Assembly (NCBI RefSeq): GCF_905163445.1
Contig: NC_053195.1
Coordinates: forward strand, 3,710,501-3,774,500
DNA length: 64,000 nucleotides
From: Pararge aegeria
Lineage: Eukaryota; Arthropoda; Insecta; Lepidoptera; Nymphalidae
Reading direction: 5' to 3'
Shown here: in pieces, positions 22,950 to 34,231 of the stretch
Layout: each line of letters begins with the position of its first letter
Numbering within the stretch: the first letter of the stretch is position 1
The notes under the pieces: generated by a model
What the model saw: only the letters and a program-made list of their open reading frames with translations
The model's database searches: none
Told to the model about the DNA's origin: nothing
Position numbers and translations under genes: made by a program

Positions 22950-23042
22950 CCGGTGGTAGAGTAACTACAAACATACATACTTGACGTTTCAAAAGTGTTA
23001 TAAAGTAGGCCTTCTTGAAATAAATGAATTTTGAGTTTTGAT
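22950..23042 (+). mobile_element. LINE family Z 3' tip
   Basis: CCGGTGGTAGAGTAACTAC, ACTTGACGTTTCAAAAGTG, AAGTAGGCC and AAATAAATGAATTTTGAG. This copy is the yardstick for the interrupted copy at 57585/62391. Confidence 0.65.
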
Positions 23043-23225
23043 TTTTTTTTTAATTTAATCCTTATTTCTGATTAACGTTTATTCACTTAACTTAGATTTA
23101 GTAAAATGTCAAAGTTATCTCTATCGAAGAATTTGAAGGACGTTTTCCCTAGTCAAGTATTAAAATTTGAGGATGAAGTAAAAAATACAATTTCACACAG
23201 TTACAATTGTTGTTGAAAAATTATT

Positions 23226-23334
23226 CATTGTAAGGTTCCTTGCTTTTTAAGCTTAATTTTATACCAAATTAAGCTTAATTTTCATAATATATCATGGAAT
23301 TCCGCAAAGTAACGCCTGCTTCTATCCAATAATA
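23226..23334 (+). repeat. repeat B copy
   Basis: Two AAGCTTAATTTT motifs and the end block GGAATTCCGCAAAGTAACGCC. Confidence 0.6.
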
Positions 23335-23339
23335 AATCG

Positions 23340-23765
23340 CTTAACAGCCTTCTAACAATATAGCACTATATCACATCAGTGCTTTTCCTAAATAAAACCA
23401 GACACTAATAGACTGTTCAATTTAGAGACGTTTTATGTGATACAAATCTATTTACACTAGGCCTGACTTGATTACAACATTTGTAATCAAATTCTGTAAG
23501 ACTCAATGGAACGACCCCTTTTTACGATTTTTGATAAGCTGTGACGCCATGTGATGGCCAACTTACTAATGAACACTATCGTTTTTCACGACATTTTTTT
23601 TACAAAAACCGTACAGGAACTTTTTATTTTCCTGGAATATAAAGTAGCCTATATTACTCTCTATTCATACAACTAACTCTATGCCAAAAATAAAGTTGAT
23701 TGCGGGGTTAGTTAGGGTGCTAAGTAAGGACAAACACACTTTCTCATTTATAAGTTAGTTTTTCG
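23340..23765 (-). repeat. repeat N copy
   Basis: In reverse orientation it matches 47560-47960: shared words are GACGTTTTATGTGATACAAA / TTTGTCTCACATAATACGTC, AGGCCTGACTT / TACAGGCCTAG, TTTTTGATAAGC / GCTTATCAAAAA and AGTAGCCTATATTAC / GTAATATAGGCTAC. Class unknown; no ORF. Confidence 0.55.
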
Positions 23766-23869
23766 TTTGTACTAGCTAAGAAGAGAAGTCATATTTGAGA
23801 AATCTTTTTGCGTTTGGTGGAGGTTCGAGGCTATAATACATAAGATAACGTTTAGAAGCAGAACCTTAT

Positions 23870-23995
23870 ATAGCTCGGAAGAATGATGCGACGCGGTGGG
23901 TCGGGGTATACTGTGTAATGTGGAGGTGGATCTTTGCTCTTAAACCCTCTCTCATTTAAGAGAGGATTCTTTTTTCTACCAGTGGGACTTTTACT
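23870..23995 (+). repeat. LINE 3'-end-like fragment with 7 bp hairpin
   Basis: GCGACGCGGTGGGTCGGGG, then CCTCTCTCATTTAAGAGAGG (hairpin) and CCAGTGGGACTTTTA; related to 785-900. Confidence 0.45.
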
Positions 23996-23999
23996 TTAA

Positions 24000-24470
24000 G
24001 AATGAGGATGATGAACAACATGACAACATGAAAAACATAAAAAAAGGTTATGGCTTTAACGTCTTATGTGTAGTTGATTAAATTACAGCGTGAATTTTAT
24101 CACAAAGTTTACACTTCCGTACTTTTATAGTGTTTTGTTTTTTTTTATTTGCCTTTTTTAACGAGTTCCTTTTGATCGTCTCAGCTGAAATATCCAATTA
24201 TTTTTTATCGTTATCTTACCCAATAAAAATCAAAGAAATGATAACATGCTGTAAAAATATGTATTTTAAATATGAAGGCATCATATTTATTACGAGATGG
24301 AATAAATAAGGACCTTAATGTAATGTAACCGAAATAACAAATAAATTAATATTTTCTTTAAGACAATTTATAAAATCTAATTATTTATACCGTCGGGATA
24401 GATGACTTAACGTGCTCTCCAAAGCACGCCTCGTTGTAATTCAGAGTAGTACTAAGAATTATGAACAGAA
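24000..24470. other. AT-rich spacer
   Basis: Nothing recognised. Confidence 0.45.
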
Positions 24471-24474
24471 AATG

Positions 24475-24600
24475 AAATATGTACGTAAAAATTGGCCCGA
24501 CTCGGGAATTAAACCCTGGACTTCGTGATACGAGTACGTAGTCGATTATGCTATCGACTACACCAATGAGGCATTCGTACGTGGTATGACATTATAGTTA
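24475..24600 (-). mobile_element. third SINE type, tRNA-like head
   Basis: On the minus strand CATTGGTGTAGTCGATAGC (A-box-like) is followed about 35 nt later by AGGGTTTAATTCCCGAG (B-box-like). The body after GGGCCAATTTTTACGTAC is short. One partial relative may exist at 40228-40275. Confidence 0.5.
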
Positions 24601-24830
24601 AACGCTATGGGAAATAGAGACAACTTATAAAAGCTATATTTTATCGTGAAAAATTAAAAAGCAATTTAACTTTTATAAACATTCTAAAAGACTAATAGAA
24701 GTGATTAGAAGAAGAAAACGTGTTGACCTCTCATAATGTGAGTTAAGGCTAAGTAAAATAGAGTTACGAGTAAATTATAAGATATCCTATAATTTACTCT
24801 TTACCCTCCGATGGAAATTGGGATCCCAAG

Positions 24831-24968
24831 ATGCTGGAATGGCAACCCTCAACCGGTAAACGTAGCGTTGGTCGTCGCCCAACGCGGTGGACAGACGACA
24901 TCAAACGAAACGCTGGAAGCCGCTGGAAACAAACGGCGAAGGACCGTGGATTTTGGAACTCCTTATAA
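24831..24968 (+). pseudogene. RTE-type LINE C-terminus, 45 open codons
   Basis: The clearest copy of the family. The open segment reads MLEWQPSTGKRSVGRRPTRW, then TDDIKRNAGSRWKQTAKDR and GFWNSL before a stop. In intact relatives this lies just before the C-terminus, downstream of the RT domain, so EN and RT are lost by 5' truncation. The 3' UTR ends near a GATGTTTATGATGA sequence at 24982-24995. The initiating ATG is internal to the ancestral protein. Confidence 0.75.
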
Positions 24969-25157
24969 AAGACCTGTCTCTGATGTTTATGATGAAAGTA
25001 TAACTTGAACAGAAATAAGGAATTCCGATGCAAATACCACTCGAAGTTTTGAAATTTGTACGCAATTTCTTCATAAAACTTCCTAATGTCACTTAAAGTT
25101 TATTTAGGTCAATCCTATCTTATGTTTTTCTTCTACATGTTTAAATAGTTCACGTTT

Positions 25158-25376
25158 TCAGTTTTTTTTTTTTTTTTTAATTAATAGCGGGCAAACGAGC
25201 AAGTGGGTCACCTGATGATAAGTGATCACCGCCGCCCATAAACATCTACAGCACCAGAGGAGCCATTTGTTTATCCGCCCCTTGAATAACCCTAGATTGT
25301 ATTTTTGAGGAAATACATCAAATGGGAGATTGTTCCATAATTTGCAGAAAAATGTACACCATTTTCTACTATTCAC
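25158..25376 (-). pseudogene. C-terminal remnant and 3' UTR of another LINE
   Basis: On the minus strand RKWCTFFCKLWNNLPFDVF and NLGLFKGRINKWLL is the familiar last domain of an RT-encoding LINE. It is followed by GTGATCACTTATCATCAGGTGACCC and a poly(A) run (T-run at 25160-25178). The open frame runs on into the 3' UTR, so the true protein end is uncertain. 5'-truncated; a different family from F and the RTE type. Confidence 0.7.
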
Positions 25377-25394
25377 TATTACAAGGTACTGATC

Positions 25395-25768
25395 TCCTTT
25401 CGGAATGAGAAGGGGTTAGGCCGTAGTCCACCAAGCTGTAGATTGGTAGGCCACACGTATGTTCATCTTCTTCATCTGAAGAAGAAGAAGAAGTATGTTC
25501 ATCATCATCACATCAACCCGACCCACTACCACACACGGCCGTAATCCACCACGGATTCCCAGTGCGGATTGGTTTACTCCACATACCTTTGAGAACATTA
25601 TTTAGGACTCTCAGGCATGCAGGTTTCATCACGATGCTTTCCTTCACCGTTGAAGCAAGTAATATTTGAATTACATAAAACGCAAACAACTTAGAAAAGT
25701 TACAGGTGCGTGCTGGGATTGCCTCCGAAAGTGTAGACGTACTCCAACCCAATGCGCCATCACTGCTT
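25395..25768 (-). mobile_element. two SINE family D fragments
   Basis: 25395-25475 (GAATGAGAAGGGGTTAGGCC) and 25505-25768 (CACGGCCGTAATCCACCACGG to AATGCGCCATCACTGCTT) are partial and near-complete D copies. A GAAGAAGAAG tract lies between them (25477-25492). Confidence 0.65.
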
Positions 25769-25769
25769 C

Positions 25770-26285
25770 ACGTATGTGAGCTTAAACTAAAATTTAGAGG
25801 CCAATTACGTCCTCCCGAAGGGCGGTCGAAGTCCTACCGAACAAATGGTTTATTTAGCTTATTTAAAAGCATAACATGATGGAACTCGGACTGCCACGTG
25901 GAAACATATAAAAGATTAAGTAGCACACTAGAAACAAAGGATATTATAAAACTAATCTCTTAGAAAATACCTAGGGACATAACATTCTTGCTTTAATAAA
26001 AATTTAATATTGTTTCATTTCTCAGAGGATCTCTCATGCATTTGCTCGATCATGGAAAATAAATGTCCAAATTGGATTAAGGCTTTAATCAAGTCGTTCA
26101 GTATCTCCCTTATCAATATCATATAACAAATGTGATTTGAACGATAGTTACTCAAACCCTTAAATTTATGACTGTCTGTGTCGGTCTGTGACATCGTAAT
26201 TTCCGCATGGATGAATTTAGTTTTTTTTTTGTTCAAACCTTTAAATCGGTTTAAAAGTAAGATATTCACAAATTCCAACATATAG
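25770..26285. other. unassigned spacer
   Basis: A short CCTCCCGAAGGGCGGTCG palindromic block at 25810-25829; otherwise nothing. Confidence 0.4.
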
Positions 26286-26289
26286 ACTC

Positions 26290-26540
26290 TGCAGCTTTCG
26301 TTCTTCTTCTTAATATTTTTATGTGCGTCTCCACTACTGGAGGTTGGTCGTCAGCTCAGCGAACCTCTCGTTCTTGCGCCAAGCGAAACAATGTTTCCAC
26401 GCTGACGATATTTGTCCATTCTCGGATGTTGCGCAACTATGACATCTTCCTTCTTTCTACGCGTCGTTTGCCCTCTACTTCGCACATAATTATGAGCTGG
26501 AGCAGTTGGTATCGCTTTTGTAATCGAGCATAAATACAGT
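26290..26540 (-). pseudogene. LINE 3' end, frame-broken
   Basis: On the minus strand, with frame changes, one reads EGKRRVERRKK and NIREWTNIVSVETLFRLAQE-like stretches, then AELTTNLQ, as in the C-terminus of an insect RTE-like endonuclease-RT. An AAGAAGAAGAACG tail follows. Non-functional. Confidence 0.6.
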
Positions 26541-26544
26541 TAAA

Positions 26545-27585
26545 CTAATAAAGTTAGCTCTTTGACCTCTTTCAAAAACATGTCAAACATGTACTTACAT
26601 CTCAAATTTATTTATTTTACGTTTTACTTTTTCATCATCCCATTTCTTTGTATAGTATTGCAGGTATTCAGTTTTAAATTTTGTTTTGTTAGTTGATTGC
26701 TTTTCATTTTTATTAAACTTGCTGTGGTCGTTTCTAGAAGGTTTCAATCTTTTGTTTTTCTCTTTAATTTATGTTATTTTCATTCATTGTTACCAGTTTA
26801 ATGATCCAATCCAACCCTTTCCCAAACACATTTTTTATTTATTGGGGGAAACTTGAATAAACTTCAGTTTAGAGGTTAACGCTTTCAAATAGCGACCATA
26901 TTATAAATCGGTCGATGCTTTCAAACAAATGGATTCGGCGCGGAATTGAAATGAATGGATTTCGGATTAATTCCTTCACTTGTTCTAAATTACATGATAG
27001 TAGGTCATCGGAACGTACGTAGATACGAACGATGTAGGAGTGAAATTCTGCTGGTTTTACTGCCATTCTTTTTTGCAAAAAAAAAAAATATTTAAAAGCT
27101 TAAGGTGAAGGTATTAGCTCAGGTTTAAAGACTTTTTATGAACGTCACCAAACAACGTTCTGTTTTGCACTTACGAGTATGTAATACTTGTAATACTTTA
27201 CTAATTTTACATAATTTTTTGATTATTTTTATTATTGTCTGGAATCATTATATAAAGAAAAATATAATTACTAAACAAATATAATTTTTTTTTTTCTTAT
27301 AAATGAAAGGCAAAAATATCTTTTAGTAGATTATTATATTATAGTTTCACTCCTTCAAATTGATTAGTTTTCATCAACTTTACTTCTTGTCCTAGCTACT
27401 TGTAATTTGTTTTCGTTTCGTGCAAAATATGTGTATGTATAGTTTTTTGATTGTTTATAGATTGCGAGAGATTTTATTTTTCTAACTAGTATGCATGTTC
27501 TGTACTTGTATACTTGTAGTATACAAGTTCAGTTCTGTATGTTGTAATAAATGGAATATTTCGCGTTAACAACTAGCACAGATAA
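26545..27585. other. AT-rich spacer
   Basis: About 1 kb with no recognised family. A short palindrome around 27505-27530 (ACTTGTATACTTGTAGTATACAAGT) is visible. Confidence 0.45.
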
Positions 27586-27589
27586 ATAA

Positions 27590-27826
27590 TAATAAAAAAT
27601 AATAAATATACTACGACAATACACACATCGCCATCTAGCCCCAAAGTAAGCGTAGCTTGTGTTATGGGTACTGAGATAGCTGATGAATATTTTTATATGA
27701 ATATAATACACATAAATACTTATAATATACAGATAAACACCCAGACACTGAAAACCATTCATGTTCATCACACAAACATTTTCCAGTTGTGGGAATCGAA
27801 CCCACGGCCTTGGACTCAGAAAGCAG
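27590..27826 (-). mobile_element. SINE family A, lacking the 5' head
   Basis: Tail and body are complete and the B box GGAATCGAACCC is intact, but the copy stops at GAAAGCAGG, so the A box is missing: a typical 5' truncation. Confidence 0.75.
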
Positions 27827-27829
27827 GTA

Positions 27830-28735
27830 ACATAAATATAATAAAAAAAATAAAACCGTTTTGTTCTTTGTTATATAAAAAACAGGAATAACAATAACTT
27901 GTTCGAAAAGGTTACATAATAAATGGTAACGATCACAGACTTCAGACAATCGGAACTAACGGCAAAACGTGTTTTCCAACCGCGGAGGGTAAAAAGACGT
28001 AACTCTCCAAACGAACCGTGACATTCCCGTTAACTCACAAACAAGAGTCACGGGCGGTTGCCAGTCTAAAATAAAAGGGACTCGGACGTTACTACTTTGA
28101 ATAAAAAGTTAGATCGGGAAAAGTCGTTTTATATTTCATTTTGTATTAACTGACTTTAATCCAATTTCGCTGGATTCTTTTGCTATGAGTTGCCATAACC
28201 GGGCAACGACTGCTTTCTCATGGAAGAGAGAGAGAGATTCTTAGATCTATTATTACCATACGACACATTCGTAGATATACCGGCTTAACATCCAAAGCAT
28301 ATGAAGCACATTCGTAAATAAAGCCTATTTTTGAACTTCGGATTGCCACTGAGGAATTCTCGAACCGAGAATAAAATATCATAATCGTTACTAGACCACA
28401 TGAACTTAGTGATTAAAAAAGAAACCGAAAGGAACCTTAGCGAAGTAGCGAGTACCAAATAAAACTTGGACTTCTGGATAGGATACCAATCTAGTTTCAA
28501 TTGAAGTCAGTTTGGACTCGAGCAAATCAATAGATTGCGATAGTACCAACAAAAAATAGTGCGTTCTTAATATATTTAGATAACATAATATATTGTACAC
28601 TTTAAGTTCTATCAATTTTGTTCTGCGTATTTTCTTAGCGCATATTAAAACAACTGAAGGCAATCAGCTCGCATGTGGATAAAAAATTACAGTTGCAATA
28701 GAACAAACCGCCAAATCACGTGTTGTAATTATTCT
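27830..28735. other. unassigned spacer
   Basis: GC content is slightly higher around 27950-28070, but no ORF with a motif is seen on either strand. Confidence 0.4.
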
Positions 28736-28824
28736 AGTCTATACTAATAAATAAAATGAAATGTCTGTATGTGATGTCAAAATAATAGCTATTTACTACA
28801 TGTATATAAAAGTTCAAGCGGTAC

Positions 28825-29430
28825 TTATAAAACAAAGCTTATTATATTATGAAAACAAAGCTTAATTTGCTATACTACACGAAAATTAGGAGAATCTGTT
28901 TGGTGTAATTTCTTCAATCTTTAAACTCCTTCAGATCTTCGGCAATATATCCTCCTGCAAGGCATCCTCAGGAGATGTTGAATTTGTAATTATTGGATAG
29001 AAGCAGGCGTTACTTTACGGAAATCCATAATATATTATGAAAATTAAGCTTAACTTGCTATAATCCGCGAACAGAAGAAGAATCTGTATGGTGTAATTTA
29101 TAATTACTTCAATCCGTATACTCCACACCAAACAGATTCAGATACAGATTCTCCTGCTGTTCGCGGATTATAGCAAGTTAAGCTTAATTTTCATAATTAA
29201 TTTTTGATTGTTACTTAGCAATTATTCATTGTAAAGTCAACATCTCCTGATGATGTTCCGGTTTTGGAGCGAAACGTGCGTAGAGGGTACATAAAGATTG
29301 AAGTAATTACAAATGACACCATACAGATTCTCCTGCTTTTCGCGGAGTATAGCTTATTGAGATTCATTTTCATCATATTATATCATGGAATTCCGCAAAG
29401 TTATGCCTGCCTTTTTATCGAATATTGAAA
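28825..29430. repeat. repeat B cluster, head-to-head copies forming a foldback
   Basis: Three partial repeat B copies. 29026-29082 and 29145-29201 are inverted copies of one another (AAAATTAAGCTTAACTTGC and GCAAGTTAAGCTTAATTTT with the ATTATAGC/GCTATAAT and CAGATTCTCC words), with a ~60 bp spacer. A third copy (29215-29430) carries GATGATGTTCCGG and TCCGCAAAGTTATGCC. Confidence 0.65.
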
Positions 29431-29434
29431 ATGT

Positions 29435-30085
29435 TATTTACTGTTTGTTTAAGAACATCCAGTTCTAGGTGCTAAAGAGTAAGAGAAGCTATCTTTTTAT
29501 GGAAGGGCGTACATACATCGTACTGAAATCGGGATTAGAAGGGACTCTTAAGGTCAAGAGATTAATGTTTAAATCTTGATAATTTTAAATAAAATACCGC
29601 TTAAAGTGGTTTTTTTTATCCTCATGGGTAAAATGATCATTGCGAAATGCGATTGATAAAGTTACACCAAAAAAAGGGAAGTAAAGTAAATTTTTATTTC
29701 ACGCTGGGAAATAGATAGAATCGTTCAAGCATTTTCTATATCAGAAATGGGATACTGGTATGGAATATGTCTCTGTAAAGATTTCCCTTTTAAACGGACT
29801 TGCTTTCAAGTTAGCACTATACACATTTTATTACGCACATAAAGCCAGATAAGGAGACAGTTTAATGGCGGTTTTAAAAATGGGTCAGTCTGGTTACATT
29901 TATTTGTTACACTGCTTTCTTGGTCTAGGAGTTAACTTGTACCATACGTTGTGTTAAGACTATAAAGTGAGTCAACCCTATACAGTAATGGATGGGTGCA
30001 TATAAATATACATATATATTTGCATATATACCTATATATACATAAATACTTTATATATATATATATAATAAACTTACAATATTAT
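29435..30085. other. AT-rich spacer with AT microsatellite
   Basis: ATAT-rich tracts at 30003-30068; nothing coding. Confidence 0.5.
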
Positions 30086-30165
30086 TTTATTTATTTATTT
30101 ATTATTTATGTACCATAAATTGTGATTGTGAACATAAGATACATGAAGTGTACAAAGGAAAGCTT

Positions 30166-30180
30166 ATCTCTATAAGAGAT
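30166..30180 (-). promoter_or_regulatory. LINE 3' UTR stem-loop
   Basis: Minus-strand ATCTCT-TAT-AGAGAT, within GGAAGAG...AAG context. It is the covarying counterpart of ATCGCT-N4-AGCGAT in the 57707, 49237 and 46564 copies. Confidence 0.75.
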
Positions 30181-30424
30181 CTCTTCCAGCTACCCCAGGA
30201 TGTGAGTAAGATGATTTAATTGTGGTATAGGTCAAATAAAGGTACAATATATTTCATAACTACTAAGTATATTTAATATATCTAGATAATAACAAAATTC
30301 TACATACTAATACAATAACATTCGAATATACTATATATACAAAATACATAAAAATAATATAATAAATATTTATATAATATAAATATAAATATATATCTAT
30401 AATAAGTAAACAGTGATAAATATA

Positions 30425-30922
30425 CTATGACAACGATAGATAATGCTCCTTTACATTGTGTTTAAAAGAGTGCACCGATCGGCAGTGTCTAATATGTTCT
30501 GGTAGTAAGTTCCAAAGGTGTGTAGCGTGGACGGAGAAAGATTTCTGGAAGAAAATAGTATTATATGAAGGGACATCAAGAGGATTTTTTGACACGCAAG
30601 ACCGCAAGGGTCTCGTAGGCGGAAGACATAGCTTTATACGCTCACACAAATATCCAGGAGAAGAAGAATTATATAGGATGTTGTAAAGGACAGTTAAAAT
30701 ATGCACATTCCGGCGAAAACGAATTGGCAGCCACTTTAATTGACGACGAAAATCAGAAACGTGATCGAATTTGCGCAATCCGAAGATAAAGCGAATGCAC
30801 AAATTCTGAAGTCTTTCAAGTTTGTCAAGTAGCTCTTCAGTGGCATCCAAATAGCAGACGTCGGCGTAATCAAGTATTGGTAGCAATAAAGATTGGGCCA
30901 ACATAATTTTGGTATGAAGCAA
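30425..30922 (-). pseudogene. ORF2 C-terminal 165 codons of a LINE
   Basis: An uninterrupted open frame that aligns with the end of the 980-residue ORF2 at 57923-60865: shared motifs are KI-LAQSLL-PILDYAD, LCIRFIFGLRK, LWNLLPEHIR (against LWNSLPFQIR) and a matching spacing. No RT or EN remains. It is a different subfamily: roughly half the residues differ. The first Met is an artefact of truncation at about 'LPIPTK' of the full protein. Its open frame despite truncation suggests modest age. Confidence 0.8.
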
Positions 30923-30978
30923 TTATGTATAGATACTGAAAATTAATATGTACCTATACAATGATTATCAATAATATA

Positions 30979-31148
30979 CTAGCTGACCCGTGCAACTTTG
31001 TTGCACCAAATCCGTTATTACCGGAAAACACATATAAAATGAAATTTTCAAAAAATGAATCCTAGTTAGATCGATTCATCGGCCCCGAAATTGCCCCCCC
31101 TGTATACTAAATTTCATCAAAATCGTTGGAGCCGTTTCCGAGTTTCCA

Positions 31149-31184
<36 letters not shown>

Positions 31185-31210
31185 AGAATTGCTCGTTTAA
31201 AGATATAAGA
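30979..31210 (-). mobile_element. short Helitron, sister of 6653-6859
   Basis: Minus strand: A|TCTTATATCTTTAAACGAGC at the 5' end; GTGCAACAAAGTTGCACGGG hairpin and CTAG|T at the 3' end. An AT microsatellite (31149-31181) lies inside. Confidence 0.75.
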
Positions 31211-31214
31211 TATG

Positions 31215-32055
31215 AAATATTTCAATCCTTCTGTTATTGTACAATTCCTATTATGTACGGTGGTAAAAGCCAAATATTAATATTCCTGTTGACATCAAAC
31301 CCCCTCGGGCTGCCTTTGATCAAAATAAGGTTTCGATATTCTCTTTCCCATTTTAATAAGAAATTTCATCTTACCTACCATTGAATATAAAGTTACGTAC
31401 CTAGTACGTATATTTATTACCTTGCAGTCCCAGTTCAAGATGGACGTAACACACGTACATAAAAAAGGCGAAAAAAGTGACTGCCAAACACTGCACGACT
31501 CACATATAATACTTATGTGTACAATTATAGCTTATATTACCAATTTATGTTTATAATACTAAATTAATTTTCTTACCTGCATATGAATTTTACACTTTCT
31601 AGCGTTCCATTGTACCTTACCTTCCTTATCTTACCTTTCAAGAAATTTAGTGATGGGAAACTGACCCTTGAGTATTTTTGAAACAATATATAAACACATT
31701 TTGTTCTATGAAATTGAGGGTATCTCATATCTAGAGAAGAGAATGAGTCCATAATAGCTGCAGTGTTATGAATTTGTGTTGTGTAATGTGATTAACAGAC
31801 GTTCGAATACCGGGACCGCATTTTTCTGACCAACGTTATCCACCAGTGGCTTTGAGATTCATTGATGTGCACAGCTGTCATCTTCGGCTTTATTGAGTTG
31901 ATAGCTATAGATGCAACTTCAGGCTACGTACAATTCGTAAACAAATAAATAATGGGTGAAAATTTACTAAACTCGATCAAACTAACGATGAGGATTTTAG
32001 TTTTTACCTTTTGAGTAATTAATAAAGTTGAAGGTCTACTTTACTAAAAGTTCTT
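31215..32055. other. unassigned spacer
   Basis: No recognised element. A CACTGCACGACTCACATA stretch near 31489 is not diagnostic. Confidence 0.4.
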
Positions 32056-32059
32056 TATA

Positions 32060-32190
32060 CATACATATAAACACCCTGACACTGAAAAACATTAATGTTC
32101 AACAAACAAATATAATTCAGTTGTGGGAATCGAACCCTCGGCCGTGGACTCTGAAAGAAGGGTCGCTGCCCACTGTGCCAATCGGCCGTC
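32060..32190 (-). mobile_element. SINE family A, head half
   Basis: Head with A and B boxes (ATTGGCACAGTGGG; GGGTTCGATTCCC) and the start of the body; the 3' half and tail are missing, an unusual direction of loss for a retroposon. Confidence 0.7.
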
Positions 32191-32199
32191 AAAATGAAA

Positions 32200-32640
32200 A
32201 AACACGCATATATCTTTTTTGGACGTTGTTATAAAACACCAATGATTATCATCATTGTATTAAGATCATACGGAATCCTCATTCAGTCATTATTGTATGC
32301 AGTGCATTGTGTCCAAAAACAGTGAAAACGCCCCGCGCACGTCTCTCTTTACACTCGCAGAATGTTGCTAGCTCACACATTTTAACCCATTTTCCGATTT
32401 TATGGTGAACGCTTAGAACATTAGAGGTAAAATAATTACTGTCAACTGCTAAATGGTATGAAGTGCCGTTTGCTCGATGAACCAATCTAAAGTGGAGTGG
32501 TTTTTGATGCTTCAATATTAGTCGTGTACACGGTTTCTGTATGTTCTTAATTCTTTGCTTATCATATATTTGGACCATCTTTTTTCTTTAAATCCCAAAC
32601 GAATTAATTATTTTTTGAAATTCATTTATTTCAAGTAGGC
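32200..32640. other. unassigned spacer
   Basis: A 99-codon minus ORF (32279-32578) shows no motif I recognise. Confidence 0.35.
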
Positions 32641-32644
32641 ATCT

Positions 32645-33030
32645 TCTATATTTATAAAAGAGAAAGTGTGTGGGTATGTTCCCTATAGGCTCCGAAACGG
32701 CTGGACCGATTTTAATGAAACTTTCAGGGAATCTCCGGATTGACCTGGCGAGTAATCCTGTACAGTTTGGTGACGATCGGAGCACTCCTATTTGTGAACT
32801 GTCAAACTGTCAAATACAGCTTTTATTTACTATGATGATATTCTATTGTTGGGTGTACATGGGTGTAGATAATGATCTTCACCCGCTCGAGAAGAGAATA
32901 GAAGAGAATGAATGAGAGAAATAAATTTAAAATATTACGGGACTTAAATTGAAAATTTAATTATGCAAGTTTATTGCTTAAATAAAATATAGCAAAATCT
33001 AGCCCGCCGAAGCGGACTCGGTACGCTAGT
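32645..33030 (+). mobile_element. Helitron, 386 bp
   Basis: 5' TCTATATTTATAAAAGAGAAAG and CGAAACGGCTGGACCGATTT; 3' GCCGAAGCGGACTCGGTACG-CTAG|T with a GC hairpin. The base before TC is T rather than A, so the 5' boundary is off by a little or mutated. Confidence 0.6.
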
Positions 33031-33034
33031 AGTT

Positions 33035-33415
33035 TATTAGCACTTTTGACGGTATGGTTGTCGACGCGTAATTTGATCATATTACCCAGAAAAGTCGCTT
33101 ATTTTCGGCAGCATTTAGATTTTTTATCTTTCACAACCGAAATCTAAAACACGTTAATCCGATCTAAGATAAGCGGTAGCTCAGTCATCGTGGAATCGTA
33201 CCGACTACAGGTGATCGAGAGCTGTAAACAATGTGCTCATTTCGTGAAATAGGTTAAGGTTATTGTATAAATCTAAAGTCTGCTAAATCGGCAATGTTTA
33301 GTCGATATAATAAAATTGTTATTAGATGTATTAAGTTACTTTTATGTAATTAATAGTACTGTACTGTTTTTGCCAAAATAAAAAGAAAATTAATCTAAAT
33401 ACTATTACTGTTTTC
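33035..33415. other. unassigned spacer
   Basis: GATAAGCGGTAGCTCAGTCATCG followed by GTGATCGAGAGCTGT at 33170-33226 is faintly tRNA-like but lacks a B box. Confidence 0.35.
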
Positions 33416-33419
33416 CTTG

Positions 33420-33785
33420 TTACATTATGAAAATTAAGCTTAATTTGCAATACTCCGCGCTAATTTGCTAATCCTTATACTCCACACCAAACAGATCTTC
33501 GGCAATGTACCCTATACGCAAGTTTCGCTCCGGAGCATCCTCAGGAGATGTTGACTTAAAATGAATCGTTTAACAAATATTCAATGTAAAGTATATATTT
33601 ATGTATATATATATAAATATATATTTAGGATTGTAGAAATCATAAATTACATTACATATTTACATTCTTCATATCATATCATTCATACATACAATCATTC
33701 TTTTCGTGGAGTATAGCAAATTAAACTTAATTTTCATAATATATCATAGAATTCCGCGAAGTAACGCCTGCTTCTATCCAATGTT
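33420..33785. repeat. repeat B copy with both orientations of the core
   Basis: Left AAAATTAAGCTTAATTTGC, middle CAGATCTTCGGCAATGTACCC and TTTCGCTCCGGAGCATCCTC, right CGTGGAGTATAGCAAATTAA and TTCCGCGAAGTAACGCC. It is the most complete single copy, showing that the element has inverted sub-terminal segments. Confidence 0.65.
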
Positions 33786-33938
33786 TTGCTTGTGTTTTTC
33801 CTATTGTGGTGTGTTGCAATAAAGTTTTTCTATTCTATATATATTGTCAAGCGAGCCACAACACCCAGATGACGACCACGACCAGTCTGTCAAGACTGAA
33901 ACGACTAAGAAGAAGATTCTATTTATTATCATTATTCA

Positions 33939-34185
33939 ACGGCCGATTGACCCAGTGGGCAGCGACCCTGCTTTCGGAGTTCAAGGATGTGGGTTCGTTT
34001 TTCCCACAACTGGAAAAGGTTTTTGTGATGAACATGAATCTTTTTCAGTGTCTGGGTGTTTATCTGTGTATTATAAGTATTTATGTATAATATTACCCAT
34101 AACAAAAGCCACGCTTACTTTGGGGCTAGGTGGCGATGTGTGTATTGTCGTAGTATATTTATTTATTTACTTATTTATAATAAAT
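33939..34185 (+). mobile_element. SINE family A, full length
   Basis: Head CGGCCGATTGACCCAGTGGG (A box), B-box region GGGTTCGTTTTTCCC, body and a TATTTATTTATTT tail. Confidence 0.75.
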
Positions 34186-34190
34186 AGTTT

Positions 34191-34229
34191 AAATTTGCAC
34201 AGTAGATTTGTTACCTACTGTGCAAATTT
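34191..34229. repeat. 15 bp perfect hairpin after the SINE tail
   Basis: Arms 34191-34205 and 34215-34229, loop ATTTGTTAC. Confidence 0.9.
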
Positions 34230-34231
34230 GA

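Larger units (their letters stand above)
30086..30924 (-). mobile_element. 5'-truncated LINE, relative of the intact LINE at 57616
   Basis: Contains the ORF2 C-terminus, a ~240 bp 3' UTR with hairpin (30166-30180) and an (AAATA)n-type tail ending near 30086. Confidence 0.8.

Noticed and set aside
33170..33226. faint tRNA-like text
   Set aside because: No B box; cannot be folded into a cloverleaf by eye.
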